The notes: a model not told the origin generated them from the sequence alone. DNA of 64,000 nt from Piromyces finnis (GCA_002104945.1 MCFH01000018.1:496001-560000), one strand, 5' to 3'. Positions 12,711-27,481 are shown, numbered from the stretch's first letter. Program-made: numbers and translations.

Positions 12711-12915
12711 ACATAATTAATAAATAAATATTTTTAATTTGTTAATTAAAATAAACTTTAAAATTTTCTATTTCGATTGACAATTTTGAATTGTGTATTT
12801 GAAATTGTTATTTTTTATAAATTTAAAAATGTCTTCTTTTAAATTGAGTTTAAACGAAGTTTTTACTTTCATTTTTTATTCATTAAATTTTTTTTATTTA
12901 TATTATTTATTAATT

Positions 12916-12953
<38 letters not shown>

Positions 12954-14900
12954 AAACATAAAATAGACAATTTTTTATATAGTAATAAATTTTTGTAAAT
13001 AAATTTTATTTATTAAATTATTTTACTAATTGATAAATATTTTTTTTTTGAATTGTGTGAAAATTATATAAATATGGTGAATAAAATTATTACTTACGGG
13101 TTCTTTTTTTTTTTTTTTTTGGAAATGATAGAATAATTATATATTTATATTATATATATACACTATATATTACTTTATTTAAAATATTAATTATAATATA
13201 TACAAACCTGTTTAGCCTAAATATTTCTTATTTTTATTATGATAATAGTGATAATAGTGATAATAATAACAATAATACTATCATCTAAAAAATAATTTAA
13301 AATGATAATACAAACCTGATGGTCCAAAATAACTTTTTTTTTTAACACTTTTTAATTTATTATCTATTTTTTTTATTATTCTTTCATATATTATTTCACA
13401 CAAAAATTTTAAATAAAAAATTTTTTAATATTCCTAACCTTGTTTAGAAAGTCAACTTTATTATTATGTTTTGAACGATACAGTTTTTAATGTGTTTAAT
13501 AAACAAAAAAAAAAAAGGATACTTTTTAAAATAATAATAATAATAAAAATAAAAAAAAATAAAAAAAAAAGAGAAAAAACTAATTATATATAAATAATTT
13601 TGTATTCAAAAAAAAAAAAGTTTATTCCTTAAAACTTTTTTTGTGAAATTTAAAAAAAATTTCGTCATTTTTTTTTTTTAAAATTTCGTTATTTTTATAA
13701 TTTTTGATAAGGTTTTTTTTTCTTTTTTTTGCTTTTATTTTTGTAGATTATCAAGTATTCAGCAGCAGCAGCAGCAACAATAACAACAAAATACAAGAAA
13801 AAACAATATTTTCTTTATAAATAGTATTTAATAACCTCAAAAAAGAGGTATCATTTTATTATTATTATTATATCATAGGAATATCAGAGGAATAAACAAT
13901 ATAAATAATATAAATAGTAATAACAATTATTCAATGTTTATACAATAATGGTTTATAATACCATAGCTTATAATAATATGTGTAATTCTATGAAAGAAAG
14001 AAATAATAAATTATTTAGAAGGACAAAGCAATGTAAAGGTTTTTTAAAAAAAGAATATTAAATAAAAAAAAGAGATATTTTGCCTTTTATATAATTTAAT
14101 AAAGAAATAATATATTTGAAAAAGAAAAGAAAATAAAAAAAAAACGTAGTGATAAAAAGAAGATGTGTGAAAGTTTTTTTTTTTTTTTTTCTTTTTTAAT
14201 CAACAGCTTGTTATGTATAAAAATTATAGGTAATAAAATATATTACGTTATTTAAAGATAGACCATGATATATACTTTTTTTGCCCACCCACCTATAATA
14301 ATTATTATAGACAAAAAAAGTACAATTAATAAATAGTCCTATTCCTATTTAATAACAATAACAATATGTAATGTAATAGATAGTAAAATTAAAGTAATAC
14401 ATTATAATAATATAGAGAAAGGTAAAAATACATATATTTATTATTATTCATGAATGGTTAAGACTTACTATAAAAAAAAGATATTTATTTTTTATTTTTT
14501 TTTTATTATTAATATTAATATTATTAGCTTTTCTTTAATTTTTTATCTTAAATATTAGTAAAAAAAGTTAAAAAAAAATGTTTATTTACATAACTTTTAT
14601 TATTTTTTTTTCTTAAAGAGTTTATATCTATATAAATATATATAAATAAAAAGGAGGAATAAAATAAATTGAAGAGGTTGACAATATTAATGATGGTATA
14701 TGGGAAAAAGAAAGAAAAAAAAAAAGTGTAAACTAATTTACAATTTTTTATAATTAATTTATAATAAATTAATATTGAAATAATAAAAAATTATAATTAA
14801 ATAAATAAAAACATATATAAAAGTTATTTTCCAATTTGGTTAATTTCTTTCTTTTTCTTTCTTTCTTTCTTTCTACTTTTAAACTATCTATCGGATTTAT
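12711..14900. other. Non-coding region between the SINE-like element and the MscS gene
   Basis: AT-rich DNA with an ATT microsatellite (about 12915-12951) and a short CAG/CAA run (13763-13787) that is not in a sustained frame. A 37-codon ATG frame at 13948-14061 has fairly balanced codons, but no splice partner or family was recognised, so it is not called. TTTC repeats near 14846-14872 lie just beyond the MscS stop, in its 3' region. Confidence 0.5.
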
Positions 14901-15487
14901 TTATTCTATGGAATGTGTTTCATATGGCATCATTTCACCATCTTCATTAGCAATATTGATAATTAATAAACTTGGGTTTGGTAATTGTATATTCAATAGA
15001 TTAATGGAATTTTTAATTTCACTAACAAACAGATCATTTCTTTGACGAACGCGAAGAGCATCTTGTCCATTATGTTTGTGTTGAACAAGAATGGCTAAAT
15101 TCATACGTAATTCATCTAAAATATCAGTTGCAGTTACAATACAACGACCTTGGAAATGTCTAGATTCTTTTTCTATAAAGGCTTGTAATCTATCTTGTAA
15201 GGATTGAATTTGTTCAGCAGTAGTATTCTTTGAATTTACAGCAATATTAAATACTTGAATTAATGGAGAAGAACGTCTAATGTTATTAATAAATTTTGAT
15301 GTTAATTCGGAGGTTGGAGCATAAATTTCTTCACCGTTTGGTTTTTTCATTGTGACATTTGTTAAACCAAAATCTTTTACTAAATAGGCTTGACCATCAA
15401 TTTCAATACTAATAATTATTAATAAAAATAGGCGTAATAATCCCATATACATTTATTTTTATTAGATTATCATCATCATCATCATTA

Positions 15488-15518
<31 letters not shown>

Positions 15519-17715
15519 CGTTATCATTATCATTGTTATATATATTTAAACATATTTAAATAAAAAATTATTAAGAATAATTAGAATGAAATATAGTTTC
15601 AAATAAATTATATTATTAAACCATCATCTTTTTTATTTGTATATATATTGCTTTTTTAAAATAAACTTTAATTATATAAAAGAAATAGTGTATTCCTTCA
15701 CTTACCGGTCTCCAACATCAAATGGGTGAGTGATAAATAAAAAGATTAAAGATTGTACTAAACTTGTAATAGTGCCACTAATAGCAAACATAACACCAAC
15801 CCAAATAGAAGATATAGCGACATAAACACTACTTAAATCACAATCAAAAATGGTTAATATAGCAATAATAATGATAATAACTGAAATGGTTTTAAATAAG
15901 TAATCAAGTTTTCTTAATGCAATATTAGAATCTTTCATAGATTTACGTAAAGTTTTTTGTTCTTGGTAAACTTCTAAAACAAAACTCTTAATTTCAGATT
16001 TACTTAAATCACCATTACCATCTTTATCAAAAAGATCAAAGGCATCTTGTGCTTCTTGTTCTGTAATAAAGAATTCTTTAAAGTTTTCAACTGTTAATTC
16101 ATCTTGTGGACGGTCTGTACCTCCTAAATGGTAATATAAATTTCTAGCTAACATTTTGGCATCCCAAGAAGATCTTAAAAGAACACTTTTGGTTGTAGTA
16201 GCTTTTTTACCAACCACATTTTTAGCCATTTTAGCAACTTTACTGTAAAAACCATTATCAACATAATTATTTAAACCAATTTTACTATTATTTGGACTAA
16301 CTTCAGTTTTTATATTTTTATGTCTTGATTCATTTAAATATTCTAAAACTGTAATAGCTTGATTTATTTCTTCAATACGTTCTTCATATACCGATTTATG
16401 GAAGGAAATCTAGGGTAAATCGTATTATTTATAAACATTTTATTATTATTATTATTATTATAAATATAGTCTTACTACTATTACAACAACAACAACTACT
16501 ATTATTACTATTGTTATTATTTTCTTTTTTTTTTTTTTTTTTAATTTTTATTTTTATAGAAACTTTTACTTACGGAGAAACTTTGTAAAATAATTTTTTC
16601 AACGGCCCATATAGCACAAGAAACAAATATGGAAAGAATTAAGGAGTAAATGAAATCCAAGGATTTACTATCATTTTTTGGAACAAAAACTCTTAAAAAT
16701 ATATAAGATATGAAAGATGAAATTGCATAAACAACGTATTTTTGTAAGAAACGAATATAATCAGCAAAATTAAGAATTTTTTTTGAAACATAACCAAAGG
16801 TGAAATCGACTACACGAATAACAAATCCAGGAATTAAATGAACAAAAATTTTTAATAACCAATATACACTCCATGATGGAATTGCCCATAATGCCCATTT
16901 GCTAATATGATGACCACAAATACTTGCATTTCTTAACCAACCCTTACAATCACTTTTAGCTTCCCAATTTACAAGATTATCTGATTTTTTACTTTCAATA
17001 CAATCAAGAGCAAAGGATAAAATAATTGGTACCTATATATATTATTTCCATCATTTTATTTATTAAAAATAGATGAAAAAAAAAAAAAACATGAATATAC
17101 ATTATTTATATATTTAGAAATATTTATTAAAATGCTCTAAACGGTAATATTAATTTTATATATCTAAATGTATCTATCACTTACAGCAAAAATAACATCA
17201 CCAATAATCAACCAAGTCCAATAACGAACTGCCTTTGGGATTTTTGAAAACTTATGAATTAATCCTGATTCTTTGCTATCTTCATCATCACTTTTTTCAT
17301 CCTCCTTTTCTCGATCATTGGTAATATAATCATCTGCAAACCAATCAAAATCATCACATTCTTCTTCTTCACCAACACCTATTCTTGTTGGCTTTTCTTC
17401 CTCAGTTCTTTTATCTTTTGTTGCTTGTGTCAAATTACGATTTATTCTGGCTTTTTTATCATCTTCTTCTTCTGAATCATATTCAGTTTCATCAATTTCA
17501 CTGAAACCTTCCTTTTTCTTTTTCTTTCTACTTATTACACTTGTTATAGTAGGTGTATATTTACTGGATGGTTTATTAAGAAAACTTCCACTTGTATAAG
17601 ATTGTGATTCGTCAATAATTTTTGATGAATCATAATCTTTTTGACTTGAATTTGGATCTTTAATCTTAATTTCTTCTAATTCTATATTACTAGCAAATGG
17701 ATTCATGGGATTCAT
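14901..17715 (-). CDS. MscS-family mechanosensitive channel with EF-hand (Msy1/Msy2 type), 4 exons
   Basis: Predicted membrane channel of 733 residues that opens on membrane tension and is probably tuned by Ca2+; fission-yeast Msy1 and Msy2 of this type act in ER membranes during hypo-osmotic shock (family knowledge). Exons on the minus strand: 17715-17185, 17032-16574, 16409-15706, 15408-14901; donors GTAAGT or GTAAG, phases 0, 0, 2. The N-terminal 150 residues are charged and acidic, with a Lys run and Glu/Asp stretches. Several hydrophobic helices lie at about 163-330. A complete EF-hand loop DKDGNGDLSKSE is at about 458-469, with Asp, Asp, Asn, Asp and Glu in ligand positions. Pore-region helices follow (about 500-560), running into the MscS signature HPFDVGDRIEIDGQ across the last junction and the beta domain (VTMKKPNGEEIYAP). 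The protein ends shortly after. No key element appears missing; it is shorter than the roughly 1000-residue yeast proteins, mainly at the ends. Confidence 0.92.
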
Positions 17716-18141
17716 GTTGAATTAGTATTATTACTATTATTATTTTTTTTATTATAAATATTAAATTATCTTTACTATGTAAATTGAAAAGAATTAATTT
17801 ATAAAATAGTTTTATTAAAACTTTATTATATGATATTATTAATAAATGTATATATTATATGTATGAATAAACATTTTAGTTAGTTAATTGTTGTATGAAC
17901 ATTAAAACTATAAAATTTTTAAAGAAATGTTAAATTTTATTTATGAAAAGAAGCCATTTAATTTATTTTTTTTTTAATTTTTTTTATTTTTTTATTTAAT
18001 TCTTGTCAATAACTATATATAGAAAATAAATAATATATTTATGTATATGCATTGATAATTTTATACAAATTATACCTTTTTTTTAATTAAATAATAATGA
18101 TGGTTTTTTGGTGTCTTTTTTTTTAAACAATGGATTATTAT

Positions 18142-18174
<33 letters not shown>

Positions 18175-21009
18175 TAAAAGAATTAATAAACAATATATTA
18201 TAATTTATAATTATATATAAAATAATCATAATTACAATAATATGTAAATAAATGACAAGGGGAATAAATACCTATTACTTTCCAATTTAATATTTTTAAT
18301 TTTTCATGTCGTAATTTCAAACTATATTTTAACTTTTCGCTTATATTAGGTAGAGATAAATATTATTCAACCATTTATTTTATTATTTCTTTTGAATGTG
18401 AATATAAATTTATAATTAATTATTATTAATTAATTATATATATAGAAAATTGTATTTATAATAACTAATAAATACAAATAATAATAATAAAAAATTAACG
18501 ATAAATTAAAAAAAAGTTTAATATCTTTAATTTTATATATATATATATATATACATATGAAAATATAAAATTAAAAATGCTTATCGTTAACATATATAAA
18601 GATAAATAATGCATACAATTCTATTTTAGTATTAAACTAACTGTTTTAGTATAAATTTTATATAATTTTCAAAATACTTTTAAAGATTATTGTTTTATAT
18701 TCAATATGATTTATTACTATTACTATTACTATTACTACTACTACTACTACTATTATTATTATTATAATTATTATTATTATTATTAATTAATTTTTTTTTT
18801 TAAAATTTATATTTTTCATAACTATTATAATGCTTTTTATTTTTTTTATTATTGTCCTTATTAATATTCCTAAACTTTTTTTTTTAACTATTTTTATAGA
18901 TTTTTATCTACATATAGCTATCGCTTCTATCACTTTGGTAAAAATAAAAGATCACTAAATTTTCCTAAATAGTAAATTTAATTTATAATAATTAGATTTA
19001 TCCTTTAATTAATTAATATATGTAAACATTTAATAAAATAAAAAAATGGATAATACATTTTTTACATATAAAATTTTTTATGTAAAATAAATTAATTTTA
19101 GGTTATTTCACAATTTATATTTAGTAAAAAAAAAAAAAAAAAACTTTTAATTTTAAACAGACCAAACCATCACCATTATATCAAAAAAAAGATATATATA
19201 TAAATATCATTGTTTTTAATGCTTAACAACTTCTTTTATAATTATAAATGAAAATGAATTTTAATTACTTTTAATAATAATTAGACAAATTGATGAATTA
19301 GTATATATCCTAGATTTTTGGCAGATTTAGCCAGAAATTTTATCCAGAAGAAATTTGACCTCTGCCAGATTTTAATGTTAATAATGACTCTGGAATATAA
19401 TAAAGAAAAGGTATATACCATTGTTGTCCTTAATAAGAATGAAATAATTTAAAGCATTAGAGAATGAAAGGACAAAATATATACTTTATTATTATAATTA
19501 TTTATAACAAATAAAAAAAATGGGTATAATTTTGATTTATGGGAAATAGTCAAACTTTTTTCTCATGGATTACGCAACAAAGCATCGCAAATAAAATAAA
19601 TAAGATGAAAATGGAAAAATTCATAGTATTTTTTTAATTATAATTAAATCTTATTTAATATTAAAAATATACATTAATTTTATTATAATAAAAAAAAGTG
19701 AAAATTATTAATAGTTATATGAATGAGAAAGAAATTATTATGTAAATAATTTCTATTACTATCTACTAATTATCAAAAAAAAAAAAAAAAAAACAATCTT
19801 TTTAAATGTGTTTTAATATATAATTAGATAGGAATAGACATAAAATCATTTATTTTCAATGATTAAATAAGAGTGGAATAATTGTTTAATAGTAGTATTT
19901 TTATATATCAAAATGAAACAACTTTTTCATAATTAATGATAACCATTCTATTAATACGAATAATATAAAATTTTAATTATCGTAGGCATCCTTTTTAATA
20001 TATATTAATATCAACATTAATTTATATCTATATTATTATTCAGGATAGCATAGCTTCCATATACCAATTTACATGAAATTTAGAATATATTAATTATTTG
20101 ATATTCAAATGTAAAAAAAAGAATTTTTTTTAATATCCAAAATATATTTGATACTTTGAAAAATAGTTCTGGTAGTTAGGGATAAAGATTTATTAGGAAA
20201 TGATAATGATTTGACTCTCTATCCCATAACTAAAATATAAATTATTATTTAAAAAAAAAAATTATTAATAATTACCTCGAATATATATTTGAAATACAAT
20301 AGAATTGACGATATAATTTTAAACAATTCACAAATGAATTTTTAATTGAAGGGAAAAGGAAAGAATATATTTATGATTATTATTAAAATTACATAGATAT
20401 ATATTCATTAATAAAACACTTTTTAAATAATTATAATATAATTATTATTTTTAAAAATTCAAGATAAATTTAATTTTAATAGTAAAAGGGTCATAATTAA
20501 AAGTAAAAACAAAGAATGAAATTTTATAAGTTTCGAGCATAAATATACATTATAATCCTGTCGTTTTATTAGTATATAAAATTTACACTATATCCGCATT
20601 GATATGACATAACATACTGAATATAAGAAATGAAATAATAATCCTATTCATCTACTTTGGCAGTAAACATATATATATTAACTAACGATAAAGATATGAT
20701 ATAGTTCTTTTTATCTTATTCAAGAAAGTACCTTTCATCCTTTATAATAATAATTATAATAAAAGATTTGACTATAACACATTTCAAATGTAAATTTTAT
20801 ATTTCGGTTTGATAGTCAAATAAATTTCCTACATTTAATTTAATGCTCATTATAAAAATAATATAAAATATTTTCAAAGATTAAATCATATTTGACTTTT
20901 TTTTTGTTGTTGTTGTTGTTTAATATATATATTTAATAATCATTTTAAAAAATTGGGTCTTTGAAATAAAAATGAATAAGTGAGTATTTAACATTTAATA
21001 ATATAAAAT

Positions 21010-21106
21010 ACTATTTATTTATTTACTTATTTACTTATTTACTTATTTACTTATTTATTTATTTATTTATTTATTTATTCATTCATTCATATATTTAGTT
21101 ATTTAG

Positions 21107-21141
<35 letters not shown>

Positions 21142-21142
21142 T
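21010..21142. repeat. Tetranucleotide repeat, TTTA with TTAC and TTCA variants
   Basis: The run starts as ATTT, passes through four TTAC-containing units, returns to ATTT, has three ATTC units and two TTAG units, then ends in ATTT units. This block-wise variation suggests repeated slippage after point changes. Confidence 0.85.
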
Positions 21143-21169
21143 TAATGCTCAAATATAAATTTTTTAATA

Positions 21170-21412
21170 TTTAAAATTTTGCCATGATGAAATTAAATTA
21201 AAATATTCTTTAATATCTTTTTTAAAATTATTAAAAGTCAATGGGGAATGTCTTTAGAACTTCATCATCATAAAAAACCATGGGTCATCTAGAGTAATAA
21301 CCACCACCTTTTTTTATTTAAAGTCAAAGGCACCTTTTCTTTTTGATATTCTTGCTAAAAGCTTTTTACCTAAAACCATTGACAATTGCCTTCTCAAAGG
21401 CCAAAAAGGAAT
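21170..21412 (-). pseudogene. Decayed coding fragment, unidentified
   Basis: One minus-strand frame reads like protein, with balanced codons: IPFWPLRRQLSMVLGKKLL, then RISKRKGAFDFK, a stop, KKVVVITLDDPWFF, another stop, and SPLTFNNFKKDIKEYFN. Two in-frame stops, one beside a T-run near 21308, and no splice sites that remove them point to a dead remnant. The base composition is richer in G and C than the surroundings. I do not recognise the family. Confidence 0.35.
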
Positions 21413-23219
21413 ATTTTTATTTTTTTTTATAATTTACTATTATTTTTTTAATTTATTATATTTATTATTGTTATGCAATTTTTTTTAATTTTACATTTAA
21501 AAGCCATTACATTGCATAATATATTATATGCATATAATAATTTAATGGTAATATAAAATTTTTAATATATAATAAAGTTTATTAAAATAATTGTAATATA
21601 TGTAATACTAAAATAGGGAAGTAGTTCAAGAACATAACAACATCTTTCAAAAAAAAAAAAAAAAGCAATAATTATATATAAAGAAAGCACATAATGCCTA
21701 AAGAAATGAATATGTAAAAAAGAGGATCTTACGAATTAAAAATGGATTCATACTTATAGTAATTATATATAAAAATAGAAATAATAAAAGGGTTGTTACA
21801 TCTGGTAAAAAAAAAAGCATTATCTCAAATTTTAATTGCAGTAAAATTAGTACCAAAATTTCATAAAATAAATGATAAAAATTTATTTAGTATATTATTC
21901 ATTCATCCATTAATTAATAATATTAATATTTATTTATATAAATATTTATTTATTCATGCATTTATATAACAATGTATCCATTTAAATGAAAGAAAAGATG
22001 TTAATGTTAAATCAGCACAAAATCAACTTTATTATATATTAATATATACTCAAATATATTCGTAATAAATGATTACATATATTCTTAATTTTACATACTG
22101 CCATAATATATTATATTATTTATTATTTAATAAAATCAATACAAATTTTTATATAGTTTGGATAAATATAATAATTGTTGGTAATTAATTATAATATATT
22201 GTAGAGTTAAATTAGTTTTATATATTCAATATTTAAATTAAATTTTAAAATAAAATTGATAATAAAAAATAATATATTATGAAATTTTTTTAAAAAAAAA
22301 AAAGAATAAAAAAAATATTCATTCAATTTTTAACAGGACACTTTTTTTTTTTATATTATATTATTAATAATAAATAAAAAGGTTGATTATTATAAGAAGG
22401 GAAAAAAGAAAGAGATAACTTGATTTTTAAATAGATTACCAAATGTATGAAAGAAAATATAATGAATAGGAATAAAGATTATTAATGAATACATTTATGA
22501 TATTATAGTATTAATACTTTGCAAATTAAATATTCAATATTTATACATTTATAGTTTTTATATATGAAATTTTGAAAAAACGAAAAACGAATTAACAAAA
22601 AATAAAAGGGAACATAGAATCGAATTTAAAAACCTTACTCTTAAACACCAAAAAAAAAAAAGTGTTTTTTTTTTTTCCCTAAAAGATATATGAAAAAGTA
22701 TATATACAATAACATTCAAAAGATAATAACAAGTGAATAATTAAAATATTAAATTTTATTTGTCACAAAATATATTTATCGAAATATAAATTTTGAAATT
22801 TCATGTCATTTTTTAAATATCTATTTTTTAAATATAAGAACAAGAAAAAGTAAAGGGAAACTACGAGAACAATAAATAAAAAAAAAAAAAAAAAAGAATT
22901 ATTTATATCAATTTTGGGATATTTTATATTATCAACAAAAATCTAATTAAAAAAAATTCAATTTTATAACACTCATTCAAAATTTTGGAATAATTAAAGG
23001 TAATTTACAAAATAATTAAAAATTTAAATATTTTTATTATTAATAATATAATTTATATTGCAATATATATATTTAAAAAAAAAAAAAAAAGGTATATCAT
23101 AAAACAAAAATTAGAAAAAGTTTTACCAAATTTGTTTAAAATTTGAAATTTTTTTAAAAAAATTTCAATAGTTAAATACATAGAAATTAAAAAAAGATAA
23201 TTTTTTTATAAAGTTTATT

Positions 23220-25789
23220 ATGGTTCTATTAAATGATTTGGGCCAAATAACCCATATGAACATTTTAGTTCTTGGGGATAAACATACTGGAAAATCATCT
23301 TTAATTTCAACTTTTGTAAATCCAAGAAAATCTATTTTATGTAACAATGAAATTTATTCACCTACCATAGAAGACTCTGTTTTAATTCAATATATAGCAA
23401 ATAATTATCAAAATGATAATAATAACAATAATATCAACAATAGTTCATCGTTCAACTCATTTCCATCGTATGCCAATTACCCCCCTAACAATAATCTATA
23501 TTCTTCAGTATATAATACAACAGCACAACCTGAAACATTGCAAGAAGTGTTGAGTAGTAAAACTAATGAAATAGATTTAGAATCTATATTTTCAGAGATA
23601 TCAAATAATACTATGGATGGATCTTCTTATGAGTTTTCTGTGGATACATTAAATGAAATTTCATTGGATGAATTGTCTGTAAGTCAAAGCTTGTATATGG
23701 AACGCTCTGAAAAAGATAGTAAAGAAAATTGCTCAACAATTAATTTAACAATTACAGAAATTGGTGGTGCAGAAGAATTCTCTTCATTACTACCATCAGC
23801 AATTGATAAAGCAGATGCATTTATGTTTGTATATGATGTGGGTAATGAAAAATCATTTCATAGTATATGGGATTATTTCAAAAAAGTTGTAGAAACAAAA
23901 TTGGAAAGACCAAAGGATATTCCAATGATTTTGGTAGGTACAATGGTTGACACCATAGTTAAATATATGGCAAGTTTTAGAAAGCGTGAAGTAACTACGG
24001 AAAAAGGCCGTCTTTTTAGTAATTTAACCAATATGCCTTTTTTCGAATCAAGTGCAAAAGCACCAAAAGTTGTATTTTCATGCTTTAAAAAATTAATTTA
24101 TGAGTCACAAAGAATATATATGGAATATTTTGAAAATATATATTTAAAACAACAACAAAAACAACAAAAACAACAACAACTAGAACAAGATCAAGAAAAA
24201 CAACAAGAACACGAATACAATAATATTCCTTCATTAACGGATTCATCAGAAGAAGAGGCTATTCATTCTATGAAACCTATTAATTTAAATAAATCTATAA
24301 AAACAAATATAAATACGGCTGATCTATCTACGTATTCTTCTTCTACCATAAATAAAAATAAAGGAATTAAAAATTCAAGTAAAACAAGGTCATCTTCATT
24401 AACCCCACAACAACAACTTTTAAAAGCTACATTAAATCAATCAGAATCAGCAAACCTTAATAATTCATCGTCTTCAAATTCAACAGAATCTTTACTATCT
24501 TCTACTTCAACACTAATTAACTCTAAAAGTAATATCGAAAAGAATCATTCCATTCGGAAGGATATCATGCTTTATAATAATAATAGTGGAAATACATTAA
24601 TCATAGAACAGAAGGATGCTTCAACATCAAATATAACTCCATCATCGAAATTAAATCAACCAAAAAGAAATAGTAAGCTAATGAATCAAATAGATGATAA
24701 TAGTAATGTCAATACAAAAAGAAATTCCTTCAATAATAATTTCAATGATGAGGAGGAAAATAAAAATAAAAATTCATTCAATTTAGCTTCATTGCCATCA
24801 TCAATACCAGTATTTAATAAGGACATGACAAACAACACTAGTTTCAACAGTAGCAGCAGTGGTAGTAATAGTATTAATAGCAAACAGCTATTACAAACGG
24901 CTTTACGGAATTCTACTATTGATCGTAAAAGTTCAGGATCTAGTCAACATTCTAACTTTTCTTCATTTTCACAAAAGAATATGCCATATAATAATCAAAT
25001 CATGTATCTTCCTCAGAATATGGCAAATACTATTAATGGTCTAAATCAATATGGAAATTCACAAATAATAAATAACCTCAATAAAAGAATCTCTAGAAGT
25101 TCACTCTCTGACGGTGATTCAACTACAGCTAATTTAATCTCAGCCTTATCAGCGATTACGTTAGATGAATCAAATCCTCTTTCACCACAATTAAAATCCG
25201 AAACATTAACACTATTGAAAAGTTTAATTGAAAAAGAAGAAAACGAATTAGCATCCACAGTTGTTAATGAACAAAATAATTCAAATAATTCCATCCAAAA
25301 TTTACAGGGTGCAATGGCTAATTCTAATTCTACCCTAAATTCTTCATTTACATCACAGTCCTTCCATGAAGAAAATGATTTTTCAAGTTTAAAACAAAGT
25401 AATAGCATCAATAGAAAACACTTGTCAGATAACTCAAATATATTACCTAGTCAACTTCGCCATATTTCTAGTCTTTCTGATTTGGAATTTTTAAAGGAAA
25501 AGAATTTAAGTCAAGAGCAAATGTTAAAGGAAATGTATAATAACAATACATCACCGTTCAAGGAATTGAAAAAACTTCAAAATCAAATAAAAATTGAAGA
25601 AGCAACGAATCAAATAAATACAAATTCACATCCTTTCTTTATGAATTCTTCTTTAAATAGTATACCATTATCCCCAGAATTATCACATGTTTCATCTCAA
25701 TCTAGTAATTCATCTATTTCTAAGAATATATTACAAAATCTTAAAAGAAATTCACAACTTTACAATAACACGAATGAAATGTAAGCTTT

Positions 25790-25821
<32 letters not shown>

Positions 25822-27315
25822 TTTAAAATTTTTATCTTTTATTAAAATAACATTGTATTATATTTCTAATATGTATAATTTCTATATATATATGTTGTTT
25901 AAATATTTATTAGGTCAAACTTAAAGCAACAATATATTCAACAAAATAATATACAAAATAAAGCTCAATATTATCATAATTTATCAAATATTATTGAAAA
26001 TCAAGAACTCAACAACAACAATAGCAGCAGCAACAACAATAGCAACAACAATAGCAAACCAATAAATACCTTTAATACCTCAAACGGTTTTGGTGTTCAA
26101 ACCAATAATATGTATAATCCTAAATTTGATAATACCATACCAAATAATTCATTCATCCAACAAAGTAAAGAAAAATTAATATTGCAACAACAACAACAAC
26201 AACAGCAGCAGCAGCAATTACAACGCCAACATAATCATTATTTGAAAAATTCCATAAGTACTCCTAACATGCATATAAATAGTAGCATGATTAATAATAA
26301 TCTATATAAAACAATGAATAATCCTCATAAAAATTTATCAAGTGTTGATACCTCAAATATACCAAATATTAATTCAAATATGGCATCTATAACAAATGAT
26401 GAACTTATTAATAATTATGAACAACTTTTGAATTTATATAATGTTCAAATTAAAAGATTACAATTACAATTGTTACAACAACAGAAACAAATGGAATTAA
26501 GTAATATGATGGATAGTCCATTGTTAGGGCAAGAAAATCTTAATTTATATTCAAACCCTCTCAATCATACCCTAAATCCAAATCTTTATTCTATGGTAGA
26601 TTCATTAACAAATAATGTTACATTACAACAAAATAAACTATTTAATAATAATTTTATAGATAATGGCAGTGGATTTTTATTTAATGGTAATTTAGGTCAC
26701 TCTCCAACCATTGGATTTGGAAATCAACTCAATTTAGGTTTAGCCACTACTTCCCCTTCAACATTAAACAATATACCTATGAATTTAGCCATCAATACTA
26801 ATAATAGCAAAGTAACAACTGTTCCCAACAACTTGACCTCCACATCCAATATGAATTATATACCGGGTATTCATAATTTAGGAAATATTAATTCAACGAA
26901 TCGTTTAAATAATAGTGTAATTGGATCCACTGTAGCTAATGGTCATTCTATGGCATCTATTATGACAAATTCAAATTCCTTCGGTACAGATGTTTCTACA
27001 CAACCAATATTTACTTCTTCTTTTTCCATTCCATCAACGAATGCTGCCACCACCACCACCAATATCAGTGATTTAAATCAACAAATGAATCCATTGAATA
27101 CAAATTCCCTAAAGGATAAAATTACAGATAATTTTACCAATTCTAGTTTATCTAATCTTAGTGATATTAATGCCTCAAATATCCCTTCATTAGATTCTAA
27201 TGATCAAAGTATCAGTAATGCAAAAAATCTATTCTTGGAAGTTATAAAAGATTTTGATGAAAATGAAATACAAGACATTGTTCAAAATACCGATATAGAT
27301 AATATCATTAATTAG
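23220..27315 (+). CDS. Very large Ras-like GTPase-fold protein with Asn/Ser/Gln-rich tail, 2 exons
   Basis: Predicted protein of 1320 residues. Exons are 23220-25780 and 25914-27315; the intron is GT-AG, and joining at phase 2 keeps the frame open to the TAG at 27313. Residues 13-300 are a Ras-fold domain. G1 is intact (GDKHTGKS, 19-26) and a switch-I Thr is likely at 49 (SPTIED). About 115 residues of Asn/Ser-rich insert follow (58-172). G3 is EIGG at 180-183 instead of DxxG, with Ala at the position of the catalytic Gln. G4 is TMVD (241-244) instead of NKxD, and G5 is ESSAK (276-280). The remaining 1000 residues are low-complexity Asn, Ser and Gln with Gln-rich coiled-coil-like parts (around 308-330 and near 26400-26510). 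No prenylation box is seen at the C-terminus. GTP binding is probably weak or altered; this is inference from the motif losses. A TF-like or scaffold role cannot be excluded. Confidence 0.85.
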
Positions 27316-27449
27316 ATTACTCTCTTTTTTTTTTTTTTTCATCATCATCCTTTTCACCTATTCTCATTTAATTTTTTTAGTTTTTGTATAATTTAATTAG
27401 TATTATTTTATTTTATTTTTAATACCTTTTCACAACTCATATCATAGAA

Positions 27450-27481
<32 letters not shown>

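Larger units (their letters stand above)
17716..23219. other. Long, mostly empty intergenic region with eroded coding scraps
   Basis: About 5.5 kb of AT-rich DNA. A weak protein-like patch lies on the plus strand at about 19310-19440 (LADLARNFIQKKFDLCQ in one frame), a second short one near 20173-20240 (RDKDLLGNDNDLTLYP), and a clearer one on the minus strand at about 21170-21412, listed separately. A TTTA-type repeat is at about 21010-21142. Otherwise there are only homopolymers, and no RNA gene is recognised. Confidence 0.5.

Noticed and set aside
13948-14061. 37-codon ATG frame (MVYNTIAYNNMCNSMKERNN)
   Set aside because: It is short, with no splice partner, no family and no supporting context; mentioned only as a possibility.
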